From Candidatus Scatosoma pullicola (lineage in GTDB: Bacteria; Bacillota; Clostridia; Christensenellales; Borkfalkiaceae), in contig DVGN01000095.1 in assembly GCA_018712725.1 (NCBI GenBank), positions 1 through 36,873 on the forward strand: a stretch of 36,873 bases of DNA, in the 5' to 3' direction. This document shows, in pieces, positions 1 to 8,346 of the stretch. The notes beneath the pieces are model-generated. The model was not told the DNA's origin. It searched no databases and worked only from the letters and a program-made list of their open reading frames with translations. The translations under genes and the position numbers were made by a program. Within the stretch, counting starts at the first letter, position 1. Every line of letters begins with the position of its first letter.

Positions 1-29
1 AACCGTTCCGGCAACGCTTGTCTGTCCAC
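1..29 (-). CDS. 5' end of a leftward gene that runs off the window (GTG start; MDRQALPER...)
   Basis: Minus strand reads AGGGAGGGGTTTC-GTG with the frame open to the window edge, downstream of a consensus promoter. Only 9 codons are visible. Confidence 0.4.
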
Positions 30-71
30 GAAACCCCTCCCTTTCGGCGGCGCTCCGTCCGCCGTATGTTT

Positions 72-110
72 ATTATATACCATTATATACCATCCGATCG
101 CCGTTGTCAA
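72..110 (-). promoter_or_regulatory. Sigma70-type promoter for the leftward gene (TTGACA-N17-TATAAT, with a second TATAAT 10 bp further on)
   Basis: Minus strand: TTGACA (105-110), 17-nt spacer, TATAAT (82-87); another TATAAT at 72-77 within a 10-bp direct repeat. Confidence 0.75.
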
Positions 111-146
111 GCACCTGCAAAAGGCGTTTGCAAACGCCCGTTTATC

Positions 147-178
147 AAAACAGCCCGGCGGAATTTCCGCCGGGCTGT
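147..178 (-). terminator. Rho-independent terminator of the rhamnose operon
   Basis: 13-bp perfect inverted repeat acagcccggcgga-att-tccgccgggctgt (150-178), followed on the minus strand by TTTT. Confidence 0.8.
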
Positions 179-195
179 CCCGAAAGGGAAGAAAA

Positions 196-1341
196 TTACA
201 TGAGAGAACGATAGAGGGCCTTGATGTCCTCCAGCGTGGGATCTTTGGGGTTGCCGGGACGGCAGGCGTCGTCCATGGCGGACTGCGCCAAAAAGTCCAC
301 GTCTTCGTCTTTGACGATGGCTTTGAGATCCTGCGGGATGCCGACGTCCTTGGAGAGCTGACGGACGGCGTCCACGGCGGCTTTGCGGTACTCCGCCTGG
401 GTCATCTTTTCGGTGCCTTCGACGCCCATCGCCTTGGCGATGTCGCGGTACTTCTCGCCCGTCGCTTCGGCGTTGTATTCCATGACGGTGGGCAGCAGGA
501 TGGCGTTGGCGACGCCGTGCGGGGTGTCGTACACGGCTCCGAGCGCGTGCGCCATCGAATGGACGATGCCCAGACCGACGTTGGAGAAGCCCATGCCCGC
601 GATATACTGTCCGAGCGCCATGCCTTCCCTGCCCTCTTTGGTGTTCGCCACCGCGCCGCGCAGGGACTTGGCGATGATCTCGATCGCCTTCAGGTGGAAC
701 ATATCCGTCATCTCCCAGGCGCCCTTGGTGATATAGCCTTCGATCGCGTGGGTGAGCGCGTCCATGCCCGTGGCGGCGGTGAGCCCCTTGGGCATCGTGG
801 ACATCATTTCGGGATCGACGACCGCGACGACGGGGATGTCGTGAACGTCCACGCAGACGAACTTGCGCTTTTTCTGGACATCGGTGATGACGTAGTTGAT
901 GGTGACTTCCGCCGCCGTCCCCGCCGTGGTGGGCACCGCGATGATGGGAACGGAAGGTTTCTTGGTGGGCGCCACCCCTTCGAGAGAGCGCACGTCCTCA
1001 AATTCGGGGTTGGCGATGATGATGCCGATCGCCTTGGCGGTGTCCATCGACGAGCCGCCGCCGATCGCCACGAGACAGTCGGCGCCGCTTTGCCTGAACG
1101 CCGCCACGCCCGTCTGCACGTTCTCGATGGTGGGATTGGGCTTGATTTCCGAATACAGCGTATAGGGAATGCCCGCGCCGTCGAGAATGTCGAGCACCTT
1201 CTTGGTGACGCCGAACTTCACGAGGTCGGGATCGGAGCAGACGAACGCCTTTTTCAGTCCCCTGCCCCTGATCTCGCCGGGGATCTCCCGGATGCAGCCC
1301 GCTCCGTGGTAACTGGTTTCGTTGAGTACGATTCTTGCCAT
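196..1341 (-). CDS. fucO: Lactaldehyde reductase / iron-dependent alcohol dehydrogenase (FucO-like)
   Basis: 381 aa; GGGSSMDTAKAIG motif, Fe-ADH-type histidines (HAIEGY, HSMAHALGAVYDTPHG); last gene of the rha operon. Confidence 0.9.
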   Translation of the reverse strand: MARIVLNETSYHGAGCIREIPGEIRGRGLKKAFVCSDPDLVKFGVTKKVLDILDGAGIPYTLYSEIKPNPTIENVQTGVAAFRQSGADCLVAIGGGSSMDTAKAIGIIIANPEFEDVRSLEGVAPTKKPSVPIIAVPTTAGTAAEVTINYVITDVQKKRKFVCVDVHDIPVVAVVDPEMMSTMPKGLTAATGMDALTHAIEGYITKGAWEMTDMFHLKAIEIIAKSLRGAVANTKEGREGMALGQYIAGMGFSNVGLGIVHSMAHALGAVYDTPHGVANAILLPTVMEYNAEATGEKYRDIAKAMGVEGTEKMTQAEYRKAAVDAVRQLSKDVGIPQDLKAIVKDEDVDFLAQSAMDDACRPGNPKDPTLEDIKALYRSLM

Positions 1342-1433
1342 TGTTTTTATCTCCTTTTTATTTATTTTATCCGATTTTTTCCGATTTTTATCCGGCAGCC
1401 GCGCCTTTTCCCCTTCCGGAAAAAATTCCGCCG

Positions 1434-1751
1434 TCAGGGGAGATAAAATACTTCGCAGAGCCGGGGCTGAGCGCCCGTCTCCTCATCCCTGCCCATATCG
1501 AGGACGTCCGCCATATATTCGTTCCACCTTTCTACGACGGGGCTTTCCGCCTGCATTTCGGCGGCGTACGCCGCGCCCTTTTCGCACTCGTAATAGCCGA
1601 AAACCTCGTCGCCTGAAATCCATATGGAATAATTGCAGATGCCCGCCCCTTTCAGGACGTCTTTCATCTCCTGCCAGATCTCGTCGTGGCGGCGGATATA
1701 CTCCGCCCGTTTTCCGGGGCGGATCGCCGCCTTCCAGGCATACCGTTCCAT
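1434..1751 (-). CDS. rhaM: L-rhamnose mutarotase
   Basis: MERYAWKAAIRPGKRAEYIRRHDEIWQEM...NYSIWISGDEVFGYYE is RhaM-like. Start placed at 1751, inside the longer ORF 1434..1853. Confidence 0.9.
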   Translation of the reverse strand: MERYAWKAAIRPGKRAEYIRRHDEIWQEMKDVLKGAGICNYSIWISGDEVFGYYECEKGAAYAAEMQAESPVVERWNEYMADVLDMGRDEETGAQPRLCEVFYLP

Positions 1752-1767
1752 CTGCCGCGCCCCGCCT

Positions 1768-2622
1768 TTACCGCAGAACTCCTTCGAGCGGGGTGACGTC
1801 GAACCGTTTCGCAAGCCCCCGAAGGGTCTCGTCGGGGATGACGTTGACGGCATGCCCCAGCGCCAGCATATAGATCTGCGCCGTCTTTTCCACCGTCTCG
1901 ATCAGGCCGAACGCTTCGTCCATGTCCCTGCCCGCGCCGTAAATGCCGTGATTGGTCCAGACGACCAGGCGGAATTTTTTCATCTTCTCCGCCGTCGCTT
2001 CGCCGATCTCGTTGGTGCCGCACACCATGCAGGGCAGCATGCCGACGCCGTCGGGGAACACGACGATCGCCTCGGTGTTCGACTGCCAGAGCCTGTGCGT
2101 AAATTCCTTTTCGTCCACGGGGCAGACGGTGTTCATCGCGATCGTGTACGTCGGATGCGAGTGCATGACGATGCGGTTTTGGGGATCGACGGACAGGCGG
2201 GAAATATGGCTCATGAGGTGGGCGGGCAACTCGGAGGTGAATCTGCCGCCGTCCTTATACCCCCACAAAAGTTCCGCCGTGGTGCCGTCTTTGGCGATGC
2301 GGATGATGCCGAGATTGGTTTCGGGGTCAAATTCCACGTTCTTGAAATATTTGCCCGTGCCCGTCACGATGAAGATCTTCCCGATGAGCGGAGCCGCGTC
2401 GAATCCGGTGGGGATGGTGCGGATGACCTCGTTGAGGTCGAGATATTCCCCCACTTCCTTTTCGTCCAGAAGACAGCTGATGTTGCCGCCGTTGCGCTCG
2501 TCCCAGCCGAGACGATACATGTTGGCGGTCGTGCGGCACATCTCCCGCACGAAAGGCGCGTCGAAAATGTTCTTGCGGGCGAGCTTGCCCGCCGTCTTTT
2601 TCAGATCGTCCATAAATCCCAT
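1768..2622 (-). CDS. rhaD: Rhamnulose-1-phosphate aldolase
   Basis: 284 aa class II aldolase; GWDERNGGNIS, HSHPTYTIA and WTNHGIYGAG motifs; operon context. Confidence 0.92.
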   Translation of the reverse strand: MGFMDDLKKTAGKLARKNIFDAPFVREMCRTTANMYRLGWDERNGGNISCLLDEKEVGEYLDLNEVIRTIPTGFDAAPLIGKIFIVTGTGKYFKNVEFDPETNLGIIRIAKDGTTAELLWGYKDGGRFTSELPAHLMSHISRLSVDPQNRIVMHSHPTYTIAMNTVCPVDEKEFTHRLWQSNTEAIVVFPDGVGMLPCMVCGTNEIGEATAEKMKKFRLVVWTNHGIYGAGRDMDEAFGLIETVEKTAQIYMLALGHAVNVIPDETLRGLAKRFDVTPLEGVLR

Positions 2623-2678
2623 AATGGTACACTCCTTTTTTCGTTTTTTCTCCGTGTATCTTCTAAGCCGCCGGGCAG

Positions 2679-3923
2679 TCAGGCGCGCCCGGAAAGCACT
2701 TCCCTTTCATAGCGTTCGGCTTCGCCGTACCACTCGTCCGAAAGCCCCTGCTTTGCGAGATATTCGTTCCAGACATCCCCCAAGGGCATGGTCTTGAACA
2801 GCTCGTTCAGGTACATGAGCTTGCCGAAATTCGCCTTATCCTGCAAAGCTTTCATCTCCGCGTTGGGCAGGAGCAGGGCGTAGAGCAGCGCCTTCTGCAT
2901 CGACCGCACCCCCGTCACCCAGGCGCCGATGCGGTTGATGGAGGCGTCGAAATAGTCCAGCCCGATGATGACCTTGTCCGTTGCGTCGTTGCGCACGATC
3001 TCCTTGGCGATCTCTTTGAGTTCGTCGTCCAGGATGACCACGTGGTCGCTGTCCCAGCGCACGGGGCGGGAGACGTGCAGCGCCACCTTGTCGTAAAAGG
3101 CGAGAAGGGCGGGGATTTTATCGGAGACGACCTCCGTCGGATGATAGTGCCCCGTGTCCAGAAGGCAGCAGATGCCCGCCTTGGCGGCGTAATTCTGATA
3201 GAATTCGTTGCTGCCCACCGTATAGCTTTCCAGGCCGATGCCGAACACCTTGCTCTCGACGCCGACGATCACCCATTTTTTGTCGTACCCTTCGAGAATT
3301 TTGTCGAGGGAATCTTTCAGGCGCAGGCGGGGCGAAAGTCTGTCCGCGGGGATGTCCTTGTACCCGTCGGGGATCCAGATATTGACGAAACAGGGGCTGC
3401 CCATCGCCCTGCCCATCTCCGCCGCGATTTTCAGGCAGGCTCTGCCGTGATTGATCCAGAACGCGCGCGTCTCTTCGTCGGGGGAGGACAGGGAAAGCCC
3501 GTCCTTCATCCTGGGATGGGCGAAGAAAGTCGGGTTGAAGTCGATGCCCGCAAGCCCGAGTTCCTTGGCAAACGCCACCCAGGGCTCGAAATACTTATAT
3601 GTATATGCGTCCCTGTCCACCTTGCCCTTGTCCGCGCCGAGAACGGCGTAACTCGCGTGCAGGTTCAGCCGCTTCTTGCCCGGCATCAGGGAAAACGCCT
3701 CTCTGATGTCCGCTTTGAGCTGTTCGAAGCCCACCGCTTTGCCGGGATAATTGCCCGTCGTCTGAATGCCGCCGTCGAGGGAATCGCTGCCGTCGAAACC
3801 GATGACGTCGTCCCCCTGCCAGCAATGCACGCTGACGGGGATCTCTTTGAGTTTCGCGATCGCCGCGTCCGTATCGATGCCGTATGCGGCATACATCTTT
3901 TTCGCTTCTTCGTACCTGGACAT
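2679..3923 (-). CDS. rhaA: L-rhamnose isomerase
   Basis: MSRYEEAKKMYAAYGIDTDAAI...SVHCWQGDDV...LNLHASY; 414 aa. The ORF-track start at 4817 is an extension through rhaB in another frame. Confidence 0.95.
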   Translation of the reverse strand: MSRYEEAKKMYAAYGIDTDAAIAKLKEIPVSVHCWQGDDVIGFDGSDSLDGGIQTTGNYPGKAVGFEQLKADIREAFSLMPGKKRLNLHASYAVLGADKGKVDRDAYTYKYFEPWVAFAKELGLAGIDFNPTFFAHPRMKDGLSLSSPDEETRAFWINHGRACLKIAAEMGRAMGSPCFVNIWIPDGYKDIPADRLSPRLRLKDSLDKILEGYDKKWVIVGVESKVFGIGLESYTVGSNEFYQNYAAKAGICCLLDTGHYHPTEVVSDKIPALLAFYDKVALHVSRPVRWDSDHVVILDDELKEIAKEIVRNDATDKVIIGLDYFDASINRIGAWVTGVRSMQKALLYALLLPNAEMKALQDKANFGKLMYLNELFKTMPLGDVWNEYLAKQGLSDEWYGEAERYEREVLSGRA

Positions 3924-4003
3924 GCCTTGAATCTCCTTTTTTCCGTTTGGTTTTTTGTCCGTTTTTTTATCTTTCCGCCGGCGCCCGTCCGCGCCGGAAA
4001 AAG

Positions 4004-5386
4004 TCAGAGTTCCCGGATGTCGAAGGAATTCCGGATGATCTCCCTGCCTTCGGCGACCGAGCATATCTCGCCCGCGCCCGCCATCTGCATCAGTATGTTG
4101 CCGAGCGCCGTCCCCTCCGCGGGGCCGGCGACGATCTTTTTGCCCGTGTATTTCGCCGTCAGCTCGTTGAGAAATTCGTTTTTGCTGCCGCCGCCGATGA
4201 TGTTGAGGGTGTCGTACCTCTCCCCCGTCAGCGCTTCCAGCGCGGACAGGCTTTCGGCATAACTCTTGGCGAGGCTGTTGAAAATGCAGTACGCCCGCTC
4301 GCCGACGGAAAGCCGCCTGCCCACCGCTTTGTCGATCTCGTCCGTCATGCTCTCGGGGGCGAGAAATCTCTGGTCGTTGACGTCCACGGCGTCGGCGATC
4401 CCGTTTTGCCGCGCCATCTCCGCGAGTTCGGCAAAGCCGTATTTGTCGCCGAGTTCGTGCCGCACCTGCTGGATCATCCACAGCCCCATGATGTTCTTTT
4501 GCAGGCGGAAATTGCCGTCCACGCTCCCTTCGTTGGAATAGTCGAGCAGGCGCGCCTTTTCCGAAGTGTCCGCGCTCCCCCTCTCCACGCCGAGCAGCGA
4601 CCAGGTGCCGCTGGAAATATACGGCGTCCTGCCGCGCAGGGGCGCCGCGAGCACCGCGCTCGCCGTGTCGTGCGTCGCGGGCAGGACGACCTTCGATCTG
4701 TACCCGACCGCAGAAGCTACTTCCTCCGAAAACGCCCCCGTCTCCGTGCCCGGCTGCGACAGTTCCCCGAACAGCGATCTGTCGTATCCGAGCGCGTCCA
4801 GAATGTCTTCGTCCCATACATGGGTGCGGGCATTGACCATTCCCGTCGTCGTCGCGTCCGTGTATTCCCGCCTCTTTTTGCCCGTTAAGCGGAAGTGGAA
4901 ATAATCGGGGAGCATGAGGAAGCTCTTCGCCCCCCGCATCCGACCGCTCTGCACGTCGTCGAAGAGCTGATAGACGGTGTTGAAAGGCTGGTGCTGGATA
5001 CCCGTTCTGGAATACAGCTCCGCATAGGACAGCCGCTCGTGTACGGCGGGAATGGCGTCCTTCGTCCTGCCGTCCCGATAGCAGTACACCCCGCCGATGG
5101 GCAGATCGTCCTTATCCAGAAGGACGTAATCCACCCCCCAGGTGTCCACGCCGACGGAAAGGGGGATTTTTCCCGCTTCTCCCGCCTTTTTCAGACCCGC
5201 CAGGATCTCGCCGAACAGCCGGTCGGCGTTCCATACCAGATGCCTGCCGGAGGCGTCCGTCCGCGTTTCCGGACCGTTGGAAAAGCGGTAAATTTCCTCC
5301 GCGATCAGCCTGCCCCCTTCGAGATGACCCAGAATGTGCCGCCCCGAAGACGCCCCGATGTCGATCGCCAGATAATAATTTTTCAT
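4004..5386 (-). CDS. rhaB: Rhamnulokinase (FGGY family)
   Basis: MKNYYLAIDIGASSGRHILG... FGGY kinase; AGGAGGGCGAAGC-ATG ribosome binding site supports the start at 5386. Confidence 0.93.
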   Translation of the reverse strand: MKNYYLAIDIGASSGRHILGHLEGGRLIAEEIYRFSNGPETRTDASGRHLVWNADRLFGEILAGLKKAGEAGKIPLSVGVDTWGVDYVLLDKDDLPIGGVYCYRDGRTKDAIPAVHERLSYAELYSRTGIQHQPFNTVYQLFDDVQSGRMRGAKSFLMLPDYFHFRLTGKKRREYTDATTTGMVNARTHVWDEDILDALGYDRSLFGELSQPGTETGAFSEEVASAVGYRSKVVLPATHDTASAVLAAPLRGRTPYISSGTWSLLGVERGSADTSEKARLLDYSNEGSVDGNFRLQKNIMGLWMIQQVRHELGDKYGFAELAEMARQNGIADAVDVNDQRFLAPESMTDEIDKAVGRRLSVGERAYCIFNSLAKSYAESLSALEALTGERYDTLNIIGGGSKNEFLNELTAKYTGKKIVAGPAEGTALGNILMQMAGAGEICSVAEGREIIRNSFDIREL

Positions 5387-5422
5387 GCTTCGCCCTCCTT
5401 TCCGCCCGTCCGCGTCCGTTTT

Positions 5423-5451
5423 ATTATACCACACTTTTTTCTTCTTGTCTA
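5423..5451 (-). promoter_or_regulatory. Promoter of the rha operon (TAGACA-N17-TATAAT)
   Basis: Minus strand TATAAT at 5423-5428, TAGACA at 5446-5451, 17-nt spacer. Confidence 0.7.
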
Positions 5452-5466
5452 TATGTGTCCGGAAGA

Positions 5467-5495
5467 TTGACAAAAAAGTTTTTCAGGCGTATAAT
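5467..5495 (+). promoter_or_regulatory. Promoter of the DeoR-family regulator (TTGACA-N17-TATAAT)
   Basis: Consensus -35 at 5467-5472, -10 at 5490-5495, 17-nt spacer. Confidence 0.8.
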
Positions 5496-5534
5496 ATGAG
5501 CAGAAACAATCAAAAACGCGCAAGAGGAAAGAAA

Positions 5535-6278
5535 ATGCTCACGAGCGAACGGCAGAACAAAATTCTGGAATATCTGAAAGAGCGCAAGACGGCGTTTGTG
5601 CGGGATCTCGCCGCGGCGCTGTACGTCAGCGAGGCGACGGTGCGGCGGGATCTGAACGAAATGCAGAAACTCGGGCTGATCGAACGCAGCCACGGCGGGG
5701 CGATTCTGCCCGAAAACGCCGAAGAGGTGTCCATTTTCGTGCGCATGAACAAGAACGCCAGGGAAAAGGAACGCGCCGCCACCAACGCGCTGAAAAGGCT
5801 CGCGGGCATCCCCTTCCGCAGCCTTTTCGTGGACAGTTCCTCCACAGCGCTCGCCCTCGCCGCCCGCCTGGACCTCTCGCACAGGACGGTGGTGACCAAC
5901 AATTTGCAGACCGCCATGCAGCTGGCGCAGAAGGCGGGCGTCAACCTCATCCTGCTGGGGGGAAGCGTGCAGGCGAACACCAATTCCGCGACGGGGAGCT
6001 GGACGGTGCGCCAACTCGCCGATTTTTCCTTCGACCTCATGCTCGCCTCCTGCGCCGCCGTCGTCGGCGGAGAGGCGTTCGAGCGCTCGCTCGACCAGAA
6101 GGAGATCAAGCGGGCGGCGTTCGAGCGGAGCGCGAAGCGGGTGCTCGTCGTCGATTCGGGGAAATTTTCCGCGTCGGGCACCTATCGTTTCCAATCGCTG
6201 GACGCCTTCGACTGCGTGGCGACGGACGCCCCGCCCCCCGCCGAGCTCATCGGAAAAAACATCCCCTTCGCCTATTGA
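5535..6278 (+). CDS. DeoR-family transcriptional regulator, likely regulator of rhamnose utilisation
   Basis: MLTSERQNKILEYLKERKTAFVRDLAAALYVSEATVRRDLNEMQKLGLIERSHGGAIL DeoR HTH plus sugar-phosphate sensor domain; divergent from rhaB. Confidence 0.88.
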   Translation: MLTSERQNKILEYLKERKTAFVRDLAAALYVSEATVRRDLNEMQKLGLIERSHGGAILPENAEEVSIFVRMNKNAREKERAATNALKRLAGIPFRSLFVDSSSTALALAARLDLSHRTVVTNNLQTAMQLAQKAGVNLILLGGSVQANTNSATGSWTVRQLADFSFDLMLASCAAVVGGEAFERSLDQKEIKRAAFERSAKRVLVVDSGKFSASGTYRFQSLDAFDCVATDAPPPAELIGKNIPFAY

Positions 6279-6290
6279 AGGGGATGTTTT
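6256..6290 (+). terminator. Rho-independent terminator of the DeoR gene
   Basis: aaaacatccccttc-gcctatt-gaaggggatgtttt inverted repeat, overlapping the stop codon. Confidence 0.75.
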
Positions 6291-6308
6291 CAATTAAATA
6301 TACCCAAA

Positions 6309-6611
6309 TTAAAGTTCATTCTTCTTTTTCAAAATTTCTCTTGCCATGCGCTTTGTCTCGCCAGCCATTAATTTCAAGTTGTTTGTATTCAATCTTTTAT
6401 CTTCCATGTCCAAAACTTGAGTAAGCCAAAAAATATGATGTTCCTTTGTTGTAAAATAAATATTTCTTCTCATTGGATACGTCTTTACATTTTTCCAAGC
6501 CATATGTTGCGGATCGACCTCACAATAGTAAGCATAAGAAACAAACCAAGTCGCTCCCATACGCGACAATGCATCTCCGCCAACAAAATTAAAAAAATGC
6601 GCTTTTGCCAT
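6309..6611 (-). CDS. Orphan hypothetical protein, third gene of the AT-rich cassette
   Basis: MAKAHFFNFVGGDALSRMGATWFVSYAYYCEVDPQHMAWKN...; GGAGG upstream of the ATG at 6611 (a TTG at 6629 is an alternative). AT-rich. Confidence 0.6.
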   Translation of the reverse strand: MAKAHFFNFVGGDALSRMGATWFVSYAYYCEVDPQHMAWKNVKTYPMRRNIYFTTKEHHIFWLTQVLDMEDKRLNTNNLKLMAGETKRMAREILKKKNEL

Positions 6612-6619
6612 GAATAAAT

Positions 6620-6901
6620 TTACCTCCAATATTTAATAAATGACGAATAAAAATTATTTACATCCCTATAAACAGTTATCAATAAAACAGTTTCAATATG
6701 TTTATAGGAAAAATTGCAAAATACATAAATAGTTTGATTGAAGAATATACAATATACATTTTGCTCCCGCATACAGTGTATCTCTACGCCCCTATTATAT
6801 GCATTTCTTACCTCGTGGTAAGCTCTTCGGCGATTTTTGATTTTTAGCCTTTCTTTCAATCGCTTCAAAGCATGCGCCGACAAAAGATACTTGGTATTCA
6901 T
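6620..6901 (-). CDS. Small DUF4258-like protein (RelE/BrnT-type toxin-like)
   Basis: MNTKYLLSAHALKRLKERLKI...YCIFFNQTIYVFCNFSYKHIETVLLITVYR; the S.HA..R...R start and ITVY ending resemble DUF4258. Start overlaps the previous stop (TAATG). Confidence 0.6.
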   Translation of the reverse strand: MNTKYLLSAHALKRLKERLKIKNRRRAYHEVRNAYNRGVEIHCMREQNVYCIFFNQTIYVFCNFSYKHIETVLLITVYRDVNNFYSSFIKYWR

Positions 6902-8109
6902 TAAAATTCTCCTTTTAATGTTTTTTCGTAATTTTCGATTAGAATTTGATGAACTATTTTTTTCGGCAAGCAAATCTTAAAATTAAATTTGAAACATTCC
7001 AAAGTATAATCGCCTATGGGTTGATCGCCTTCAAAATCCATGAATCTCGTAAACTGTATGCCTCGTTTCGCCTTCATAGTAATTTCATCCGAATACTTTT
7101 TTATATCATCCGCTATAGGCTCAATAAGCCCCTTTTCAAGTAATGAAGAAAATGTGGCTTTATAATAATCCTTTTTAATAAAAAAGTTTTTATAAAGATA
7201 ATCTCGTGCTTTATTGGTTCCACCGAAGAAGTCAAGTTCATTTTCGATTTCTCCTGTCGAAACCTCCTCAAAATAAATCACATTATTTATATCATATCTC
7301 CCTGTTTCAGCCCAAACGGATTCCATTTTTTCATAATAAATGCCTGTACCATCATAACAAATACTTTTGTTTCCATAACCCTCTTGGACCATCACACTCA
7401 ACATCAAAGGGAATACATCTTCCGCCTTTTTTCGTCTGTCCTCAGTTAAATTTTTACCGAGTAACGACTTTCCAAAACTCTTTAACACATCCGCCCTGAA
7501 CGCATCTTCTGTAAGTTGTTTATATAAAGATACGATTTCTTCTCTTTTATATAATTTTTCAGGTGCATCAAAAAATCTTTTCTTGTCTCCATTTTCAAAC
7601 TTATACGGAAGATATACGGACGAATAGATAAACTCGCCGTCTTGAAAAGGGTTTTCTATTGTACCAACATTTTTTTTCGCGTCCTCATCTTCTTGATCCG
7701 ATATTGTATATAACGAATCGGAAAAAGCAATACTTTCACTCTTGCCGACAATCCTCGCTTCTATAAGATCGATTAAAACATTTTTCTCTTCTTCCGTTAA
7801 ATTCCTCAAAGGCGATTCCGTTTCGACTGCTTCCGTAAATAGTTCGTCTAACGTACAACCGATAACTCTTGAAATTGCAACAAGTGTAGGTATATTCGGA
7901 AACGCTTCTTTATTAAGCCATTTGTAAACATTTTTAGTCGATTTAGTCGACTCAGTCTCGTGTCCTGCGTATCCCAATTTTTCCATAACCTCTTTTGCAA
8001 ATTTTGCCTGATTGTATCTGCACTCTTCTTTCCGTTTGTCTATATATCTTTGGATTCGAGCGCTAAGACATTCTTTGCAAATATCTGATAAAGACCTATT
8101 AGTTTTCAT
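6901..8109 (-). CDS. XRE-family HTH protein with a large uncharacterised C-terminal domain
   Basis: 402 aa; N-terminal HTH (YNQAKFAKEVMEKLGY...TKNVYKWLNKEAFPNIPTLVAISRVIGCTLDELF) followed by about 280 aa with no recognised family. Confidence 0.75.
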   Translation of the reverse strand: MKTNRSLSDICKECLSARIQRYIDKRKEECRYNQAKFAKEVMEKLGYAGHETESTKSTKNVYKWLNKEAFPNIPTLVAISRVIGCTLDELFTEAVETESPLRNLTEEEKNVLIDLIEARIVGKSESIAFSDSLYTISDQEDEDAKKNVGTIENPFQDGEFIYSSVYLPYKFENGDKKRFFDAPEKLYKREEIVSLYKQLTEDAFRADVLKSFGKSLLGKNLTEDRRKKAEDVFPLMLSVMVQEGYGNKSICYDGTGIYYEKMESVWAETGRYDINNVIYFEEVSTGEIENELDFFGGTNKARDYLYKNFFIKKDYYKATFSSLLEKGLIEPIADDIKKYSDEITMKAKRGIQFTRFMDFEGDQPIGDYTLECFKFNFKICLPKKIVHQILIENYEKTLKGEF

Positions 8110-8141
8110 TTTTTTTCTCCAAGTTTAGTTAACTTGCACAT

Positions 8142-8170
8142 ATACTATCACTTTTAAGTGGAAATGTAAA
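8142..8170 (-). promoter_or_regulatory. Promoter of the XRE cassette (TTTACA-N17-TAGTAT) with an inverted repeat in the spacer
   Basis: Minus strand -35 at 8165-8170, -10 at 8142-8147; CACTT-AA-AAGTG (8149-8160) lies between them. Confidence 0.65.
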
Positions 8171-8255
8171 GCTTTTTTCTTGTCATAATATTAAGTTTTT
8201 TCTCTTTATAAGGGAAATAAAGTTTATTATATTTATATTACGTTTATCTTCAATA

Positions 8256-8292
8256 AAACAAAGCGGAGCCTTTTAAGCTCCGCTTTGTTTTA
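8256..8292. terminator. Bidirectional Rho-independent terminator between the esterase gene and the cassette
   Basis: aaaacaaagcggagc-cttttaa-gctccgctttgtttt perfect inverted repeat with A and T runs. Confidence 0.8.
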
Positions 8293-8346
8293 CACATTTT
8301 GCTTACTATTCTTAAAGTCCGTTTACTTGCCAACCAAACTATTAAA

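Noticed and set aside
2679-4817. 712-aa ORF suggesting a fusion upstream of rhaA
   Set aside because: The N-terminal 298 aa are an off-frame reading through rhaB; RhaA proper starts at 3923.
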